From contig MU008181.1 of the NCBI GenBank assembly GCA_010909165.1, positions 806,001 to 870,000 on the forward strand: a stretch of DNA of 64,000 nucleotides. The letters are read 5' to 3'. Positions 1 to 10,813 of the stretch are shown here, in pieces. The notes under the pieces are model-generated. The model worked only from the letters and a program-made list of their open reading frames with translations, was not told the DNA's origin and ran no database searches. The position numbers and the translations under genes were made by a program. This DNA comes from Anthoceros angustus (Eukaryota; Streptophyta; Anthocerotopsida; Anthocerotales; Anthocerotaceae). Within the stretch, counting starts at the first letter, position 1. The number at the start of each line of letters is the position of its first letter.

Positions 1-1
1 A

Positions 2-253
2 GCCTACCTCAAGGACGTTTGGAGAGAGAAGGTTCCCTCCTCCACACCTGATACAACATCCTCCAGAAAGGGTCTGTCATGGAGGATGAAGCGAGAAGCC
101 AAAGCGGTAGAGGGCCCAAGCGCGAAGCCGCCGGTGAAGAGACCTCCAGGCGAGCGACTGTGCCTCAAATTGCAGGCGGGGATGCTGCCGGAGCGGATCG
201 CCTACGGGACCGAAAAGCCCACAGGCCTAGGATGTCCCCAAGAGTATCCATAA
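2..253 (+). CDS. Partial open frame at left edge, unknown product
   Basis: An 83-codon frame is open at the left edge of the window and stops with TAA at 251-253. It is rich in Lys, Arg, Pro and Glu (for example KPPVKRPPGERLCLKL) and resembles no family I recognise. It could be the 3' end of a gene, or part of the decayed retroelement whose reverse-transcriptase-like tail lies 0.7 kb downstream. No ATG is needed because the frame enters from outside. It is reported only because it is a long frame with non-random composition; it may equally be non-coding. Confidence 0.22.
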   Translation, partial: AYLKDVWREKVPSSTPDTTSSRKGLSWRMKREAKAVEGPSAKPPVKRPPGERLCLKLQAGMLPERIAYGTEKPTGLGCPQEYP

Positions 254-975
254 TCTTCCTATCAAACCACCGCAGCAGGGACAAAAGGGTCGAGGACGGA
301 GGCTCCTACAGAAGCTTTTGGAAAGATGCACATGAAAAGGAGGGTCACCATTAACAGTTTGAACTATTTCACACACATGCATTCCGTCCATACATGATTC
401 TTCATGGTGATCATGGTCCACTGGGTAGGTGGGGCATGGCGTGATTGGCTCAGCGGCGCAATCCCGGCCTTTATGCCGATGGTAGAGACTATCAATCCAA
501 GCCGGGGTGGGTACAACGTCCTGCCGAGTCGGTGCCGGCCGGCCAACCCCAACAGAATCATGTCCGAGAAATGTGAAAGTTGGATAAATAGGGATGATTT
601 CTACCACCCTTTCCGTGTCATTTCATACCCTCTCAAGTTTAACAGGCCACGGCTGGACATGGTGCATAGGGTTTGAGGCCCAGAATGGTGTCATCTTTTG
701 AAATGACCAAGTCTTTGTACGATTGACCGACCGGAATGGGGAAGTTCATGGGCTCTATTTCGACACTTCCACAGGTGTCTGCCTTTCCTAGTACCATGCA
801 CACACACTGGCGGGTCCATGAAAGCGATGCGACCCCCGGGTGCACACCTTACTTTTGAGTGGGAAATTCTACATTTTCCGTGAACCACTGTTTCCCAACC
901 CATTGCAAACCCCCTTTGGCGTATGTTGTACAGAAAACCCCCTTCCTGTATATTCACCCCCTTGCAACTTTGTTG
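254..975. other. No gene recognised
   Basis: Mixed-composition sequence with only short, unconvincing frames on both strands. I see no tRNA, inverted repeat or tandem repeat. It may be the degenerate body of the LINE relic that follows. Confidence 0.4.
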
Positions 976-1510
976 TGTTGAGAGCGGTTATTTTCCATAC
1001 AAGGAGCATCTATGTACCTTACGCAATGGGGTGTCGGTAAGGACGGATCTATTTCTGCTCCGAGGGGATCAAATCTTTGTTGCGGATGTCGTCGTAACGG
1101 ACCCTACCCGGAACTGTGAGCATGTCACTATCAACCCTCCGAGCTGGGCGGCGGAGTGATGCGCGACTGCCAATGTACACAAGTACACACCTTTGTAGGA
1201 TGGCCACGCCTTCATCCCTCTCGCCATTAAGACTACCGAGGCTATGGGCAAGGATTTTTCCCAGCTCATTAAGGATTGCACTAAAGCCTACTACAGTCGT
1301 CGGAACGGGCTGGATCTCCCTTTCCTCAGTGGTGGCTTTTTTTTCATAGCGGGTATCCATCTCGGAACACGACATAATCGGGGTGATAGGTAGCTTCGGG
1401 GTTGTCATTCGTGAGGGCTAGCTCCCCTAGCTTTTGGCCCTTTGGTGGGTTGTCCCCCCCGGTTCGGGTAGATGGTTTTCCCAATCTCTTCTTTTTAATA
1501 AAGTCTTATT
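976..1510 (+). pseudogene. LINE-like (non-LTR) retroelement 3' relic
   Basis: Translated pieces in more than one plus frame (NGVSVRTDLFLLRG, VADVVVTDPTR, then IPLAIKTTEAMGKDFSQL and KAYYSRRNGLDLP) match, in the same order, pieces of the relic at 44620-45530 (NGVSIRADLFLTRG, IPFAIETHGP, GKVFSRFIKECARAYHND). The order resembles the region downstream of the reverse transcriptase in plant non-LTR elements. Both copies end in a similar T-rich, ATAAAG-containing stretch (1480-1510 here). Stops and frameshifts mean it is dead. The assignment to a LINE rests on resemblance and needs a profile search. Confidence 0.45.
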
Positions 1511-1638
1511 GCCCCCAAGTATGAAAGAAGAAGAAGTATAGGTATTAGAGAAGTATATATCCTTGAAAAATGGAGTGGGCAGCGCTTGCCACATTGAATT
1601 AGAATGTATATATTTAAACTTCCACTGCCGTTGTGCAC

Positions 1639-1719
1639 GTCAATATGGCCGAGTGGTTAAGGCGACAGACTTGAAATCTGTTGGGTTCGCCCGCGCAGGT
1701 TCGAACCCTGCTGTTGACG
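1639..1719 (+). tRNA. tRNA-Ser(UGA): tRNA-Ser (anticodon UGA)
   Basis: An 81-nt class II tRNA. The acceptor stem pairs GTCAATA (1639-1645) with TGTTGAC (1712-1718), with discriminator G at 1719. The A-box is TGGCCGAGTGG, the anticodon stem ACAGA/TCTGT, the loop CTTGAAA with anticodon TGA at 1672-1674. A long variable arm typical of serine follows, then the B-box GGTTCGAACCC. The gene is intronless and CCA is not encoded. Its body is nearly identical to the tRNA-Ser(CGA) at 4493-4574 on the opposite strand, except in the acceptor stem, anticodon and parts of the variable and T arms. Confidence 0.95.
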
Positions 1720-2141
1720 CTATCACCCCCTAATCAGACATGTCTATGTTCAGACAAGATGGCCGACACTTTTGTTCGCGGATTCTCTTCAATTTCGTTT
1801 TCGTTTTCCAATTTGAAGAAGGATTATCCTCTTTACGTGAGATAAAGCAGCAAGTATGTTCCCGGTTTGCAACCGATCAACATTACCTGACAGAGCGAGT
1901 GTAGTATCAGATCGAACGGAATTCTCGGATCCTCTTCAAGTTCATTTCAGAAAAAACTCATCAACAACAATACCTGGCACGGCAAGCGTGTCTCCAGATT
2001 AGAGCCGAATTCGCCGCGATTGGGAGAAGGAGGTTGACACAGCAAGAATGGGAGCCAGAGGGGGCCAAAAAATTATTCCCATTATTTACACACATGGCAG
2101 ACATTTGCGACAAACTTCAAATGGTCACATTAAACGGCCGT
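1720..2141. other. Intergenic, 3' flank of psaF
   Basis: About 420 bases between the tRNA and the psaF stop codon (psaF is read right to left). It probably contains the psaF 3' UTR and the tRNA terminator. No convincing frame is seen. Confidence 0.5.
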
Positions 2142-3107
2142 CTATCGGGGGGAGACGGTGATGTTGGCAGCATCCTCAATCAAGGTGCCATTCCTAAAGG
2201 CGCTGACGGCAGCCAGGGGCCATGTGAAGCCCTTCCAGATGATGCTGGTGGCAAGGGGAACGTCAATGATGATCTCCTTTTCGGTCGGCTTCTTGGCAGT
2301 CTCCTTAATCACATTCAGGTACTCCCTGCCAACCCACCCGATCCAGCCGGCGATGTATAGAAAGACAATGCCGGGGTACACGAACTCGCCGAGGTGAGCT
2401 TGGTCACCGTCCACGATAAGGTGCGGGAGGCCGTCGGTGCCGCACAGCAGACCGGCGTTGCCATAGAACTCGAACCTCTTCTTGGTCTTCTCAATGGTGG
2501 CGTTGATGGCCAGGGCCGGGGCGCTGTCAGCCTCGTACTGCTTCAACCTCTTCTGCAAACCCTGCGCACCACATCCGAATCCATTTCAGAGAACATCCCT
2601 AGCAAATACAAGCAGGAAATCGAAAAGATGAAACTTGAACATCCGGACCCTAGGATGCCCCAAGCCCGAAGCACAAACCTTGATCTCCTTGCTCTCGCGC
2701 TTGGCGAACGCCTTGCTCTCCTTGCACGGCGTGAGGCCCGCGATGTCAGCCTTGGCGTCAAGGGGAGCCACGAGGGGAGCGGTGGTAAGGACGGCGGCCA
2801 GGGCCAGCGCCGCCGCGACCTTCCCGGCGGACTGCGTGGAGGTCTGCTCCTCGGAGGAGGAGACTGAGCAGACGGTGCGTGCCTTCACCTGCGCAGGGGG
2901 AGCTCAGACGAGGTCAGGCACAGGATTAGGGAAAGGCTCCCTCCGCATTTTCTCCAGAACCACGACGCCGGCGTCCGGGATGAAGATAGCTACCTGCTTC
3001 ACGAAGACGGAGGCGGAGGTGGAGGAGAATGCAGCCTTGGCTGACACATCCTTAACCAAAGGGGAGACAAGGCCCGCCGGGGCGGACATGCAGACGGATG
3101 ACGCCAT
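2142..3107 (-). CDS. PSAF: Photosystem I reaction centre subunit III (PsaF), precursor
   Basis: PsaF is the lumen-exposed PSI subunit that docks plastocyanin or cytochrome c6. Three exons read right to left: 3107-2994, 2888-2679 and 2552-2142. The introns are 2993-2889 and 2678-2553, both GT-AG and phase 0. The 244-residue product starts [12 protein letters not shown] and has a bipartite targeting region: a Ser/Ala-rich stromal transit part, then an Ala-rich hydrophobic lumenal signal ending near PLDAKA. The mature chain begins [18 protein letters not shown], the canonical PsaF start with its lysine-rich docking helix. Further hallmarks are [38 protein letters not shown] and the membrane segment [22 protein letters not shown] motif (ATTGG on plus, 3314-3318) lies about 210 bp upstream of the ATG. 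The C-terminal tail is slightly longer than usual. The frame is intact throughout. Confidence 0.95.
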
Positions 3108-3709
3108 GGTTGCTTGTGCGTCTGCGGACTGCGTCTGCTTCTCAGCCCGTGCTTCTGCGTCCGCGTGTGCCTGACGGAGCTGGGGAGTGGGGATCGAAGT
3201 TTGGTGTGACACAAGAGGGCGCGGGGCACTTGCTGGTGTGTGCCGGGCCCGAGCGAGGGAGTGAGAGGGCCACAGGATTCCTGCGGATGGATAGATATTG
3301 CCCCCGCGACGCCATTGGATGACGCCCCTTCCTGTCCCGCGCACGGATAGACCACTTTCCCTTCGACGGATGGTCCGACGGTCTGGATTATCTCAACTCC
3401 CGCTTATTAGGTACACAAGTATGGTGTACCGATGATGAGTTGGCGGATGAGCCCAAAAGGCTGTCACTAAATGGACACACATTTATAAGGACGTGGCTGT
3501 TAAGCATCCGCGTTTCGATAGGTACTTAGTTGGGAAGCCTAAAGGAAGTGGATACTTAGATGGGGTGCTAAAGGGAGTGGATCTCTTTGGCACGAGTAGA
3601 ATATTCTTCTTCTTCTTCTTTGTACAGTAGGTACCTACTAGATAGTGTACGTGATCTAGGAATATTGTACTTAAATAAACAGAAGAATATCACCTACTAA
3701 GTAGTGGTA

Positions 3710-4135
3710 GTTTTGCAATTGGAGCTTTTAAAATTGTGTGTTATTGAGCATTCCAAAATGCGCAACAAATCCAAAATGCATTGAAGACCTTAGTTTTCCT
3801 ACATTGTGGCTTTTAAAATGTTCTGAAGATCTTAATTTTCCAATATTGTAGCTTTTAGAACTACCACTAGGAGTGTGATGGCTTCGTAATAAGAATTGAA
3901 CATCGTATCATATCTTTCGAAACTGCATACAATGGCTCCTGAAGGATTAAAACTCGTATTATTCTTACATTGCGGCTTTTAGAACTATCACTATGTGTGT
4001 GATGGCTTTGCCTTCAAAAATTGAAATATCTTTTGAAAATGCATGCAATAGGTTCGAAAAGAATTGAAAATCATATTATTGCTATATTGTGGCTTTTGGA
4101 ACTCCTCATGTCCCGACATAGCTTGCAATGAGTAG
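3710..4135. repeat. Degenerate tandem repeat, about 125-bp period
   Basis: The motif ATTGTGGCTTTTaGAACTa.CACTA...GTGTGATGGCTTT recurs near 3800, 3845, 3970 and 4085. It is followed each time by a run of ATTGAA..ATCATATTATT-like sequence. The copies are diverged, so the period is approximate. Confidence 0.5.
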
Positions 4136-4269
4136 CGATCAAAGGTCTAGGCACTTGAAACTAAAAAATGGAAGATCAAGGTCTGGCTACTTGAAACTAA
4201 AAAATTGAAGATCCATTCATAACAGACGCAATAGAAACAATCAGACAAGTGAACCCTTTGTGCTCTAGT

Positions 4270-4410
4270 GCAAGATAGGAACAATCAACCCTTTATTTCA
4301 AGCAATTTTAAAAGGTTACTTCTAATTAATTTGAAAATGTAATTTTGGTATATGCAAGACTGCGCAAGATAGGAACAATCAACCCTTTATTTCAAGCAAC
4401 TTTGAAAATT
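4270..4410. repeat. Pair of about 45-bp direct repeats
   Basis: The string GCAAGATAGGAACAATCAAC, followed by CCTTTATTTCAAGCAA, appears at about 4271 and again at about 4365. Roughly 50 bp of AT-rich sequence separates the two copies. Confidence 0.6.
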
Positions 4411-4492
4411 TATAGATAATTTAAAAATACAACCTCCACAGGCACAATATCAGTTGGAAATTCAAAGTTGAGTTTGTGAGACGAAGGAAATC

Positions 4493-4574
4493 CGTGAACT
4501 GCAGGATTCGAACCTACGCGGGCAGAGCCCAACAGATTTCGAGTCTGTCGCCTTAACCACTCGGCCAAGTTCAC
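4493..4574 (-). tRNA. tRNA-Ser(CGA): tRNA-Ser (anticodon CGA)
   Basis: An 82-nt class II tRNA on the minus strand. The acceptor GTGAACT (4574-4568) pairs with AGTTCAC (4500-4494), and the discriminator is G (4493). The A-box is TGGCCGAGTGG, the anticodon CGA (4541-4539) sits in the loop CTCGAAA, a long variable arm follows, and the B-box is GGTTCGAATCC. It is intronless. Translating this gene gives the LAEWLRRQTRN peptide, a common false-ORF signature of tRNA-Ser. Confidence 0.95.
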
Positions 4575-5120
4575 CTGATGACCAACATTGCGCACTTTAT
4601 TAATTATGTAATACTTAATTGTTCACTAACAAGATGTAAACTGATGGATACCAGGTTCCAGTATCTAATGGGAACCTGTCCTAAGGACCTGATCGTACGC
4701 CGAGGAATCGGTTGCAACCAGGCCAGCAAGTTCTGGCGCACCGCCGAATCCGAAAGGAGGCAAGTATGTCTTATCGGAAGTAGATGACCTTTATTGTCCA
4801 GGGCAGGGCGGAGCAGAGAAATGAATCAATCATGTAGTCTGTTCAACCAACATGAACGAACATAGAGGAGAGGCTACAGCAGAAGGAGCCGAGGAGAAGG
4901 CTTGGCCTGATCACATGGAGGCTGGTAGGCAGAGATCATCTATCCACGCTCGGAGTCCCAGCTGCTGGTCTTATACACGAGGCTTTTGCCGTTTCCACGT
5001 CCCCCTGCTTCTCCGACAGGAGATGAGGCAAGAGAAAAAAATCCGAAACCACCGAGCTGCGGCTGCGGCTCCTCACGAGATGAGCCGAGCAGGAGCAGCC
5101 CCCGTCTGTACAAATCGGGG
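4575..5120. other. Intergenic, 3' flank of the CAAD-like gene
   Basis: About 545 bp between tRNA-Ser(CGA) and the stop codon of the minus-strand gene at 5121. It presumably includes that gene's 3' UTR. No supported feature. Confidence 0.5.
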
Positions 5121-6300
5121 CTACAAGACATGCGGGGACCTGATGTCGGACGTACCCTGACTGAGCGAGCCGTTGAAGCCCAGCACGGGCTTGCCGAGGT
5201 CAGACATGGCCGCATCCCGCTCCTGCGCCAGCTGCAGAGCCACCACCTCCAGAGCCTGCGTCTCCTGCTGCAGCCGGGCAACCCCCGCGGCCACCTCCTT
5301 CAGCTGCCTCACCTCCTCCAGCGCAGCGTCCCTCTCCGCAGCCAGCTGCAGCGCCACCGTCTCTAGCGCGGTATTCTGCTCCCGCAGCTGGTTCAGCTCC
5401 TGGTTCAGGAGCTCCTCCAAAGACCGCATCCGCTCCGTCATGGCCACCACCGCGCTCTTGAGCCCCGACACCTCCGCCAGCGCCGAGTCCCGCTCCTCCG
5501 CCAGCTGCATGGCCACAGCCTCCAGCGCCTCCTTCTCCGCAGCCATCCGCAGCCCCGCCTCCCCTCCCCTGCACCTTCAGCTTGTTCACCTCCGCGGCCA
5601 GATTGCTCACCTCCGACGCCAGATGCACCAGCGCCTCCTTCACGGCCGCGTCCAGATCCGCCGGCAGCGCCATCGCCAGCTCCCCCCCGGGCCCCGGCTT
5701 TCCCTGCCCCGCCTCCACCAGCTCCATCACCGCCTTGATCGGCGAGTCCGGCACTAACCTCACCGGCCTACCCTGCCAGATCCGGCTGACCACCAGCATG
5801 GCGTACGCCACTCCCACCGTCTGCATCGCCTCCGGCACGAACGGCACCACGTCCACCGAGCTCAGCAGCGAGGCGGAGAACTGCAACCCTAGAGCACCTG
5901 CAGCAAGAATCAGCACCATCTTCCCCTTGCTCACTCCCAGCGCTTCCGACAGCCGGTCCACCATCTCCATCAAACCCCCGCCTCCCTGCCTCTCCTCCTT
6001 CTCCGTCTCTTTCTCCTTCCCCTTCCCCTTCCCCTTCCCAGCCGCTTCCGCAGCAGCCGCACCAGCACTGCCGCCATAGCCGCTCTTGCTCTTGCTCTGG
6101 CTCTTCTCCTTGCTCTTTCCGATTCCCTGGAACCTCAAATTCAGTGTCGGAGGCCCCCGCTTCTGCTTCTCGGCCACCTCGTACTCCTCCGAGAGCTTGC
6201 ACCGCACCAATGCCGCGCGCCTAGCAGCGACCCTGCGCGGGGAGGCCGAGACCCCGGCGACCCGGGCCAGGCCGCCCCGGCCCAGCGCCAAGGCGTGCAT
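5121..6300 (-). CDS. Plastid CAAD-like membrane protein with C-terminal coiled-coil; one frameshift
   Basis: Read right to left from ATG at 6300. The first about 48 residues (MHALALGRGGLARV... rich in Arg, Ala and Ser) look like a chloroplast transit peptide. A basic Ser/Lys- and Gly/Ala-rich linker follows. Residues about 110-180 hold two hydrophobic segments, MVLILAAGALGLQFSASLL and VPFVPEAMQTVGVAYAMLV, ending SRIWQGR. They align by eye with the CAAD domain of CURT1 and related thylakoid proteins (two membrane helices joined by a V.PFLP-like loop, then GYA.). The C-terminal about 140 residues are a regular coiled-coil with the repeated motif VA(L/M)QLAxERDxA. The frame shifts near 5547-5575 inside a GGGGAGGGGAGGCGGGG run: the upstream frame runs into low-complexity Gly/Ala, while the downstream frame continues the coiled-coil to the stop at 5121. 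One extra G would join them (about 392 residues). The function is inferred only from the domain. Confidence 0.7.
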
Positions 6301-6726
6301 GGCTGGGGCTAGCAGCGATCCTTCTACCGTCCTCTCTGCCGCTCCTCATGAAACCGAGCCAGGGCCGCGGAATTGGCGTGCCTGCAACACCGCGGGAAGG
6401 AGCTCGCTTCCCTCATCACCCCTGCGACGCCATAGCCAGACACCGCGACAGCGCGACACCGACAACCACTTAGGTCTGGGCGGAACGGAGTGATGACGGG
6501 TGATTCGTATGAGGCGAGGAAGCCGATGACGGGGAACGAAATGTATGTGGCTCTGTGTAACACTTGAAAAAACCACCAACTTGGCGCCCACTCGGCAGCC
6601 TGCTGCGCACTGACTGGCTTGTTCGAATTCGACCTGTGTAAATATCTGTCACGCACGATCGGGTCTCTCCACCACGCATTTTTCTTCCGCTAGAGAGAAG
6701 CTCCCAACTCGAGGTCGAGCCGGGCC
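6301..6726. promoter_or_regulatory. Bidirectional intergenic promoter region
   Basis: 426 bp separate the divergent start codons of the CAAD-like gene (minus) and Lhca5 (plus), both predicted plastid proteins, so their promoters must share this interval. No clear TATA box was found; TGACG-type motifs occur at 6492-6496 and 6528-6532. Coordinated light regulation is inference. Confidence 0.45.
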
Positions 6727-7977
6727 ATGGCATCATCCGCGGCGGCCTCGCCCTGTTCCTGCTCCCTGCTTCCCGGCGCCTTGCGGCCTCCCGCTGCTCC
6801 GGCAGCCTCCAGGCGATTTTCTTATCAAGGCGCCCGGCGATGGCCGCAGCTGGGGCTCTCTGTCAGGGCCGCGGCAGCAACCTCTGGCGGGGACACCGCT
6901 TCTGCCGAAAGGCCTCTCTGGCTGCCAGGCTCCACGGCCCCGGAGCATCTTGATGGCTCGTAAGTCGGCCTGTATGGACATTGTTTTTGCCGACATTTGC
7001 CGACATTTGCCAACATTTGATCCAGTGGGAATGGGAAATGATTTTTGCAGTCTTCCGGGGGATTTTGGGTTCGATCCTCTGCAGCTCGGGAAGGACCCGC
7101 AGGACCTCCGGTGGTATGTTCAGGCAGAGCTCGTGCACGCCCGGTTTGCGATGGCCGGGGTTGCCGGCATTCTCTACACTGATGTGAGTTCTGGGTGAAT
7201 TGGGAACGGGATTTTTTGTTTCGCTGCTGTGGGCATTTTGCATGGACGCATCTTTCACTGCCTTGCAGTTGCTGCGAGTTACAGGTTTGAAAGACCTGCC
7301 TGTTTGGTTTGAAGCTGGGGCAACTGAATTTGAGTTTGCAGACACGAGGACGCTCTTCTTTGTACAATTGCTGTTGATGGGGTAAGGAGAATCAGATTTG
7401 CAATCCCTCGTTTGCCGAGATTGTATGCTTTGCGTTGGAGTGAAACTGGTGACTTTTTTCCAGGTTTGTGGAAACCAAGAGGTACATGGATTTCAAGTCT
7501 CCTGGGTCCCAGGCAGCTAAAGATTCATTCTTCGGCCTGGAAGCAGGCTTTGAGGGTTTAGGCGCTGGGTGAGCATGATGACCTCAGGAAGCAAGCTAGC
7601 TATTTTCTGTCTTGACATCTGGTATGGCAGGTATGCTGAATCCGCTTCACGTTGGGCATCAGCTATCCTGCAGGTCCTTTCTTCAACCCGCTAGGATTGG
7701 CCAAAGACCTCTCCAAGGATAGTGGTTTGAGACTCAAGGAAATAAAAAACGGTAAGGCAGCTCGTGTTATCGTCACCCATGTCCAGCCTTGCTGCTCCTT
7801 TTTCTGTCTTAGGAGGTCTTATGGGCGGTCTCCCATGTTACAGGGCGGCTTGCCATGGTTTCCATCGTGGGCTTCTTCGTTCAGGCGTCCATCACCAAAG
7901 TTGGGCCGCTGGAGAACCTCGTACAACATCTGTCAGATCCGTGGCATAACACGGTTCTGCAAGCTCTGTCCCACTAA
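6727..7977 (+). CDS. LHCA5: Photosystem I chlorophyll a/b-binding protein, Lhca5-type
   Basis: A PSI antenna protein of the thylakoid. Six exons: 6727-6959, 7051-7183, 7269-7381, 7464-7568, 7663-7751 and 7844-7977, all joined by GT-AG introns of about 80-95 bp. The product has 268 residues. An Ala/Ser/Arg-rich transit peptide precedes [17 protein letters not shown] and [10 protein letters not shown]. Helix B has [18 protein letters not shown] (Glu/His/Arg chlorophyll and ion-pair residues), helix C has [17 protein letters not shown], and helix A has [20 protein letters not shown]. The chain ends [18 protein letters not shown]. The features DLLRVTG-type loop, PVWFEAGA and VETKRYMDF fit the Lhca5/Lhca6 group rather than Lhca1-4. 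Lhca5 is known as a low-abundance linker between PSI and the NDH complex. Choosing Lhca5 over Lhca6 needs a phylogeny. Confidence 0.92.
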
Positions 7978-9904
7978 GGATCATAGGTACCACCGCGCAC
8001 TGGGTGGCTGCCGCCCCCTGCTTCTGCACAACTGGAAGTATCCACGTCGTTCCTGTTCGATCGCCCGGCCTGAAATTCGTAATCAGCCATTTCAGCTGGG
8101 CCGAGAAGGCTCTTTAGATATATGCCTTCGTTTTATTCAAATTCTTTTCAACGCTCGCTTATTCTACGGTTTCATCTGTCTACCTCTTACATATCACAAA
8201 CTACGTCGAGCGCGCCTCGTCTCCTGATGAGGCGATGAGCCGGGGTTGTTACGAACAACGTGGTCATCGTGGTTGACGATAAGTAGCTGGCCGAACGCTT
8301 ACGGGGTGAAAAGCGTCCAGAAGCAACAATCATCGTGTATTCACTTTAAACGAGACCGAAATTCTTGAAGTGCGTCGTATGATGCATGAAATAACTTATC
8401 TTCAAGATAAAATGAGATCACGAATCATTCCCCTCCTGGCCTGCCAACCGCCTAAAAGATGTTATGTTCACATCCCGGGTCAGCAAAATGGGGTCTTCTT
8501 TTCAAGAGGTGTGAAGCGGCAGCCTGTTAGATGGCGGTAGTCTTAAACGTCAGCCTAGATTTTTAGGCTCACCTCTCCTGCATAAGGGGTTCTCCCCATT
8601 GTAAACAAGGAAGCTGGGCAAGGACCAGCTTGGTGTTCATTCCTGTAGTATTCCATGTGTGTATGAAATATTATTGAGTCTACTGCAGTTGTCCTGGTTG
8701 TTGGTTCCTAGGGATAGCGTGTTGATATTTGTACAGGGGAAACATTACGAGAGGATTGCCCCACACTGCCTTGCCCCTTAATGCTTCGAACTGCTAACCA
8801 TTGTGTGTACAGTGTTTGCCCAATGGCTTTCTCCCTTGGTTAGCCAATGTATTGTAGCTTTCTTGCACGCTCCTAGACTCCCTTGAGAGAGTTCTTCAGC
8901 ATGAGACATTTATTATAAACTTAAACTTGAACTTGCTGCTGCTTGAAGTGAGTTAGTCATATTGATGCTTGTATTGCTAACTAATTAGTATACTAGGACC
9001 GAGGAACATAAATTGTTGTGCCTTGATGTTCATAGGATAAGAAGGTGTACATGCCATGGTTAGCGAATCTGCTAGAGCGATAAGGAAAGCTGACCATTTG
9101 AAGGACGTCTCATGTAGTAAGTGAGGAGTAGATTAACATAGTGGCACCCCCGGCGGGACCTATCACTATTAACAGACAGTGCATCCTACTACCAAGAAGG
9201 CTTAGCCTCACATGCTAGTACAGTGCCCCATGGGTCACACATAGGTTCGAATCAACATTCCTCTCTTGTTCTTGCTGCAGGTATTCCTCATACATTGAGG
9301 TGGCTAGTGTGAGTGGGATTGTGTTTGTAAAGAAGAGAAGTAGTTTGCGGAAATTTGCTCAAAAAAAAGGTGGCACAACTGTGGAAATTTGAAGTAACCT
9401 ACGAGTAGAGGCTATGAAGCAAGATGTGTCGGAAGGCTAGAAGGTAGACTCTTCATTTGGCAGAGAAATGGTGATGGGACAATATCTGAAACTATCCCCT
9501 TGAATTCCTATGGTAGTGAGCTACGAAAGGCTCACTCCATTTGTTAGTTGATTTTTTTTCACAAAAAAGTTTTAACTGATTAATAGACTTCTCGCTGCAT
9601 ATAGATTACAATAATGGAACTTTAATTAGGTTTCCATTGAGTTAGAGGAAAATGGCTCGGGCAGGAGATGCTAGGCCTCCTCCCGCGCCCCCCTCCTCCC
9701 CCCGCCCCTCTAACGCTAAGAAATTTTGATTAGCTTAGCCTCAATCCTACGTTGAGATCGCATGAGCATATTATGATAGACGCAGTTATGAATCTCATGC
9801 TCCATTGCAGTAGTCAGAAGGCTGCGTATGTCACACAATGTCCTTGCATCATTAGATTGGTGGATCAAGATAGGAGTCAACATGAGGAGCCTACAGTGAA
9901 CTAA
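7978..9904. other. Intergenic region without recognised gene
   Basis: Nearly 2 kb downstream of Lhca5. The first part should contain its 3' UTR. The rest has only short frames. An isolated B-box-like GGTTCGAATC at 9244-9253 has no matching A-box, and a GC-rich CCTCCCGCGCCCCCCTCCTC patch lies at 9677-9696. Confidence 0.5.
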
Positions 9905-10372
9905 TTACATTGACACGTTTGACCACGTACATAAGGGCCAAAGGTGTCTGCCAAAAGGACCCCATCTGAGGGGGTCTACACCAATTGTCTCAAAACCTGG
10001 AGGAAGGTGTCCAAACCCCAATGCGATTCCCCTTGCAACGCAGCATGCCAGTGCAGCCGCTTTTTCTTGTGCACGGCGCATGATCGGGTGGTCCCTATCC
10101 ATATGGTACTTGTTCCACTTCCTCACATGCTTATTCACATCCCGGTTTGCATTTGAAGTGGATTCTGGTTGCCTCCGACACACTCTCTGGGGATCAGCAC
10201 TGGCTTTCTCTTGTTTCAAATTGGCGTTCTCATTATGGAGTTCTGCAATAGTGGCCTAGGCCTCCGTCTCTTTCATTTGTCTCTTGTGCTAGGTAATTTC
10301 CTCCTCCTTCTTCAAACATTCCACGACGAGGTCGTTGTGCAACCCCGCGGCCTTGCTGGCAGTGTCTTGCAT
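9905..10372 (-). pseudogene. Gag-like coiled-coil gene remnant with two amber stops
   Basis: One minus frame reads from about 10372 to 9905 with only two stops, both TAG (10258-10256 and 10291-10289). It contains KAAGLHNDLVVECLKKEEEI, then AELHNENANLKQEKASADP, then VNKHVRKWNKYHMDRDHPIM, and ends HLPPGFETIGVDPLRWGPFG. The heptad-rich start and basic middle resemble the coiled-coil part of retroelement gag-like proteins, but I cannot name the family. Both stops sit where Gln (CAG) would suit the coiled-coil, as expected from C-to-T decay. Confidence 0.45.
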
Positions 10373-10813
10373 AGCCTCTTACTGCACCAGTGCCTTGTCG
10401 ACATGTATAGGCCCAAGGGAAAGGCCGTCCTCAAGAGGAGGAAGGACCGACGAGTACCACGGAGGAGGTATTAAAGTTTCCATCGGCCATACCTGGCCTG
10501 GGCTTACCCACTGAGGAGGAGGCACCAACGAAATAGCACACCTGCGCCTGCTTCAACCCCCCTATCGGTAGCTGGGCAGTTGCGTAGAGCCTCGCACTCG
10601 GTTCAAGCTTGAGTATTCAAGTCACCTAGGGAGAAGGTCCCGTTCTTCTCAGGAGCCAGTATCAACCAAATCCGCAGTCAATCATGAAACAAGAACCCAA
10701 TTCGGAGTGATGTCAATGACCGGCTTGTATGAAAACTTGCTGAGGTCCGGGTATCATTCTGGATGTTGGAGGAGGGGAGAGCCGAGGGTGCACAGGCCAA
10801 GCCATGCATGTGA

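Larger units (their letters stand above)
3108..4492. other. psaF upstream region and AT-rich intergenic DNA
   Basis: The first 250 bp upstream of psaF are GC-rich and probably hold its promoter. From about 3370 the sequence is AT-rich, with a TTC-repeat stretch at 3606-3622 and the degenerate repeats listed separately. No coding potential is seen. Confidence 0.5.

Noticed and set aside
4410-4595. Minus-strand ORF with LAEWLRRQTRN
   Set aside because: It is the translation of the tRNA-Ser(CGA) gene, a common annotation artefact.
5173-6079. Plus-strand Ser/Ala/Pro-rich ORFs
   Set aside because: Antisense shadows of the CAAD-like coiled-coil gene on the minus strand.
9244-9253. GGTTCGAATC, B-box-like, possible tRNA
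   Set aside because: No A-box at the right distance and no cloverleaf pairing.
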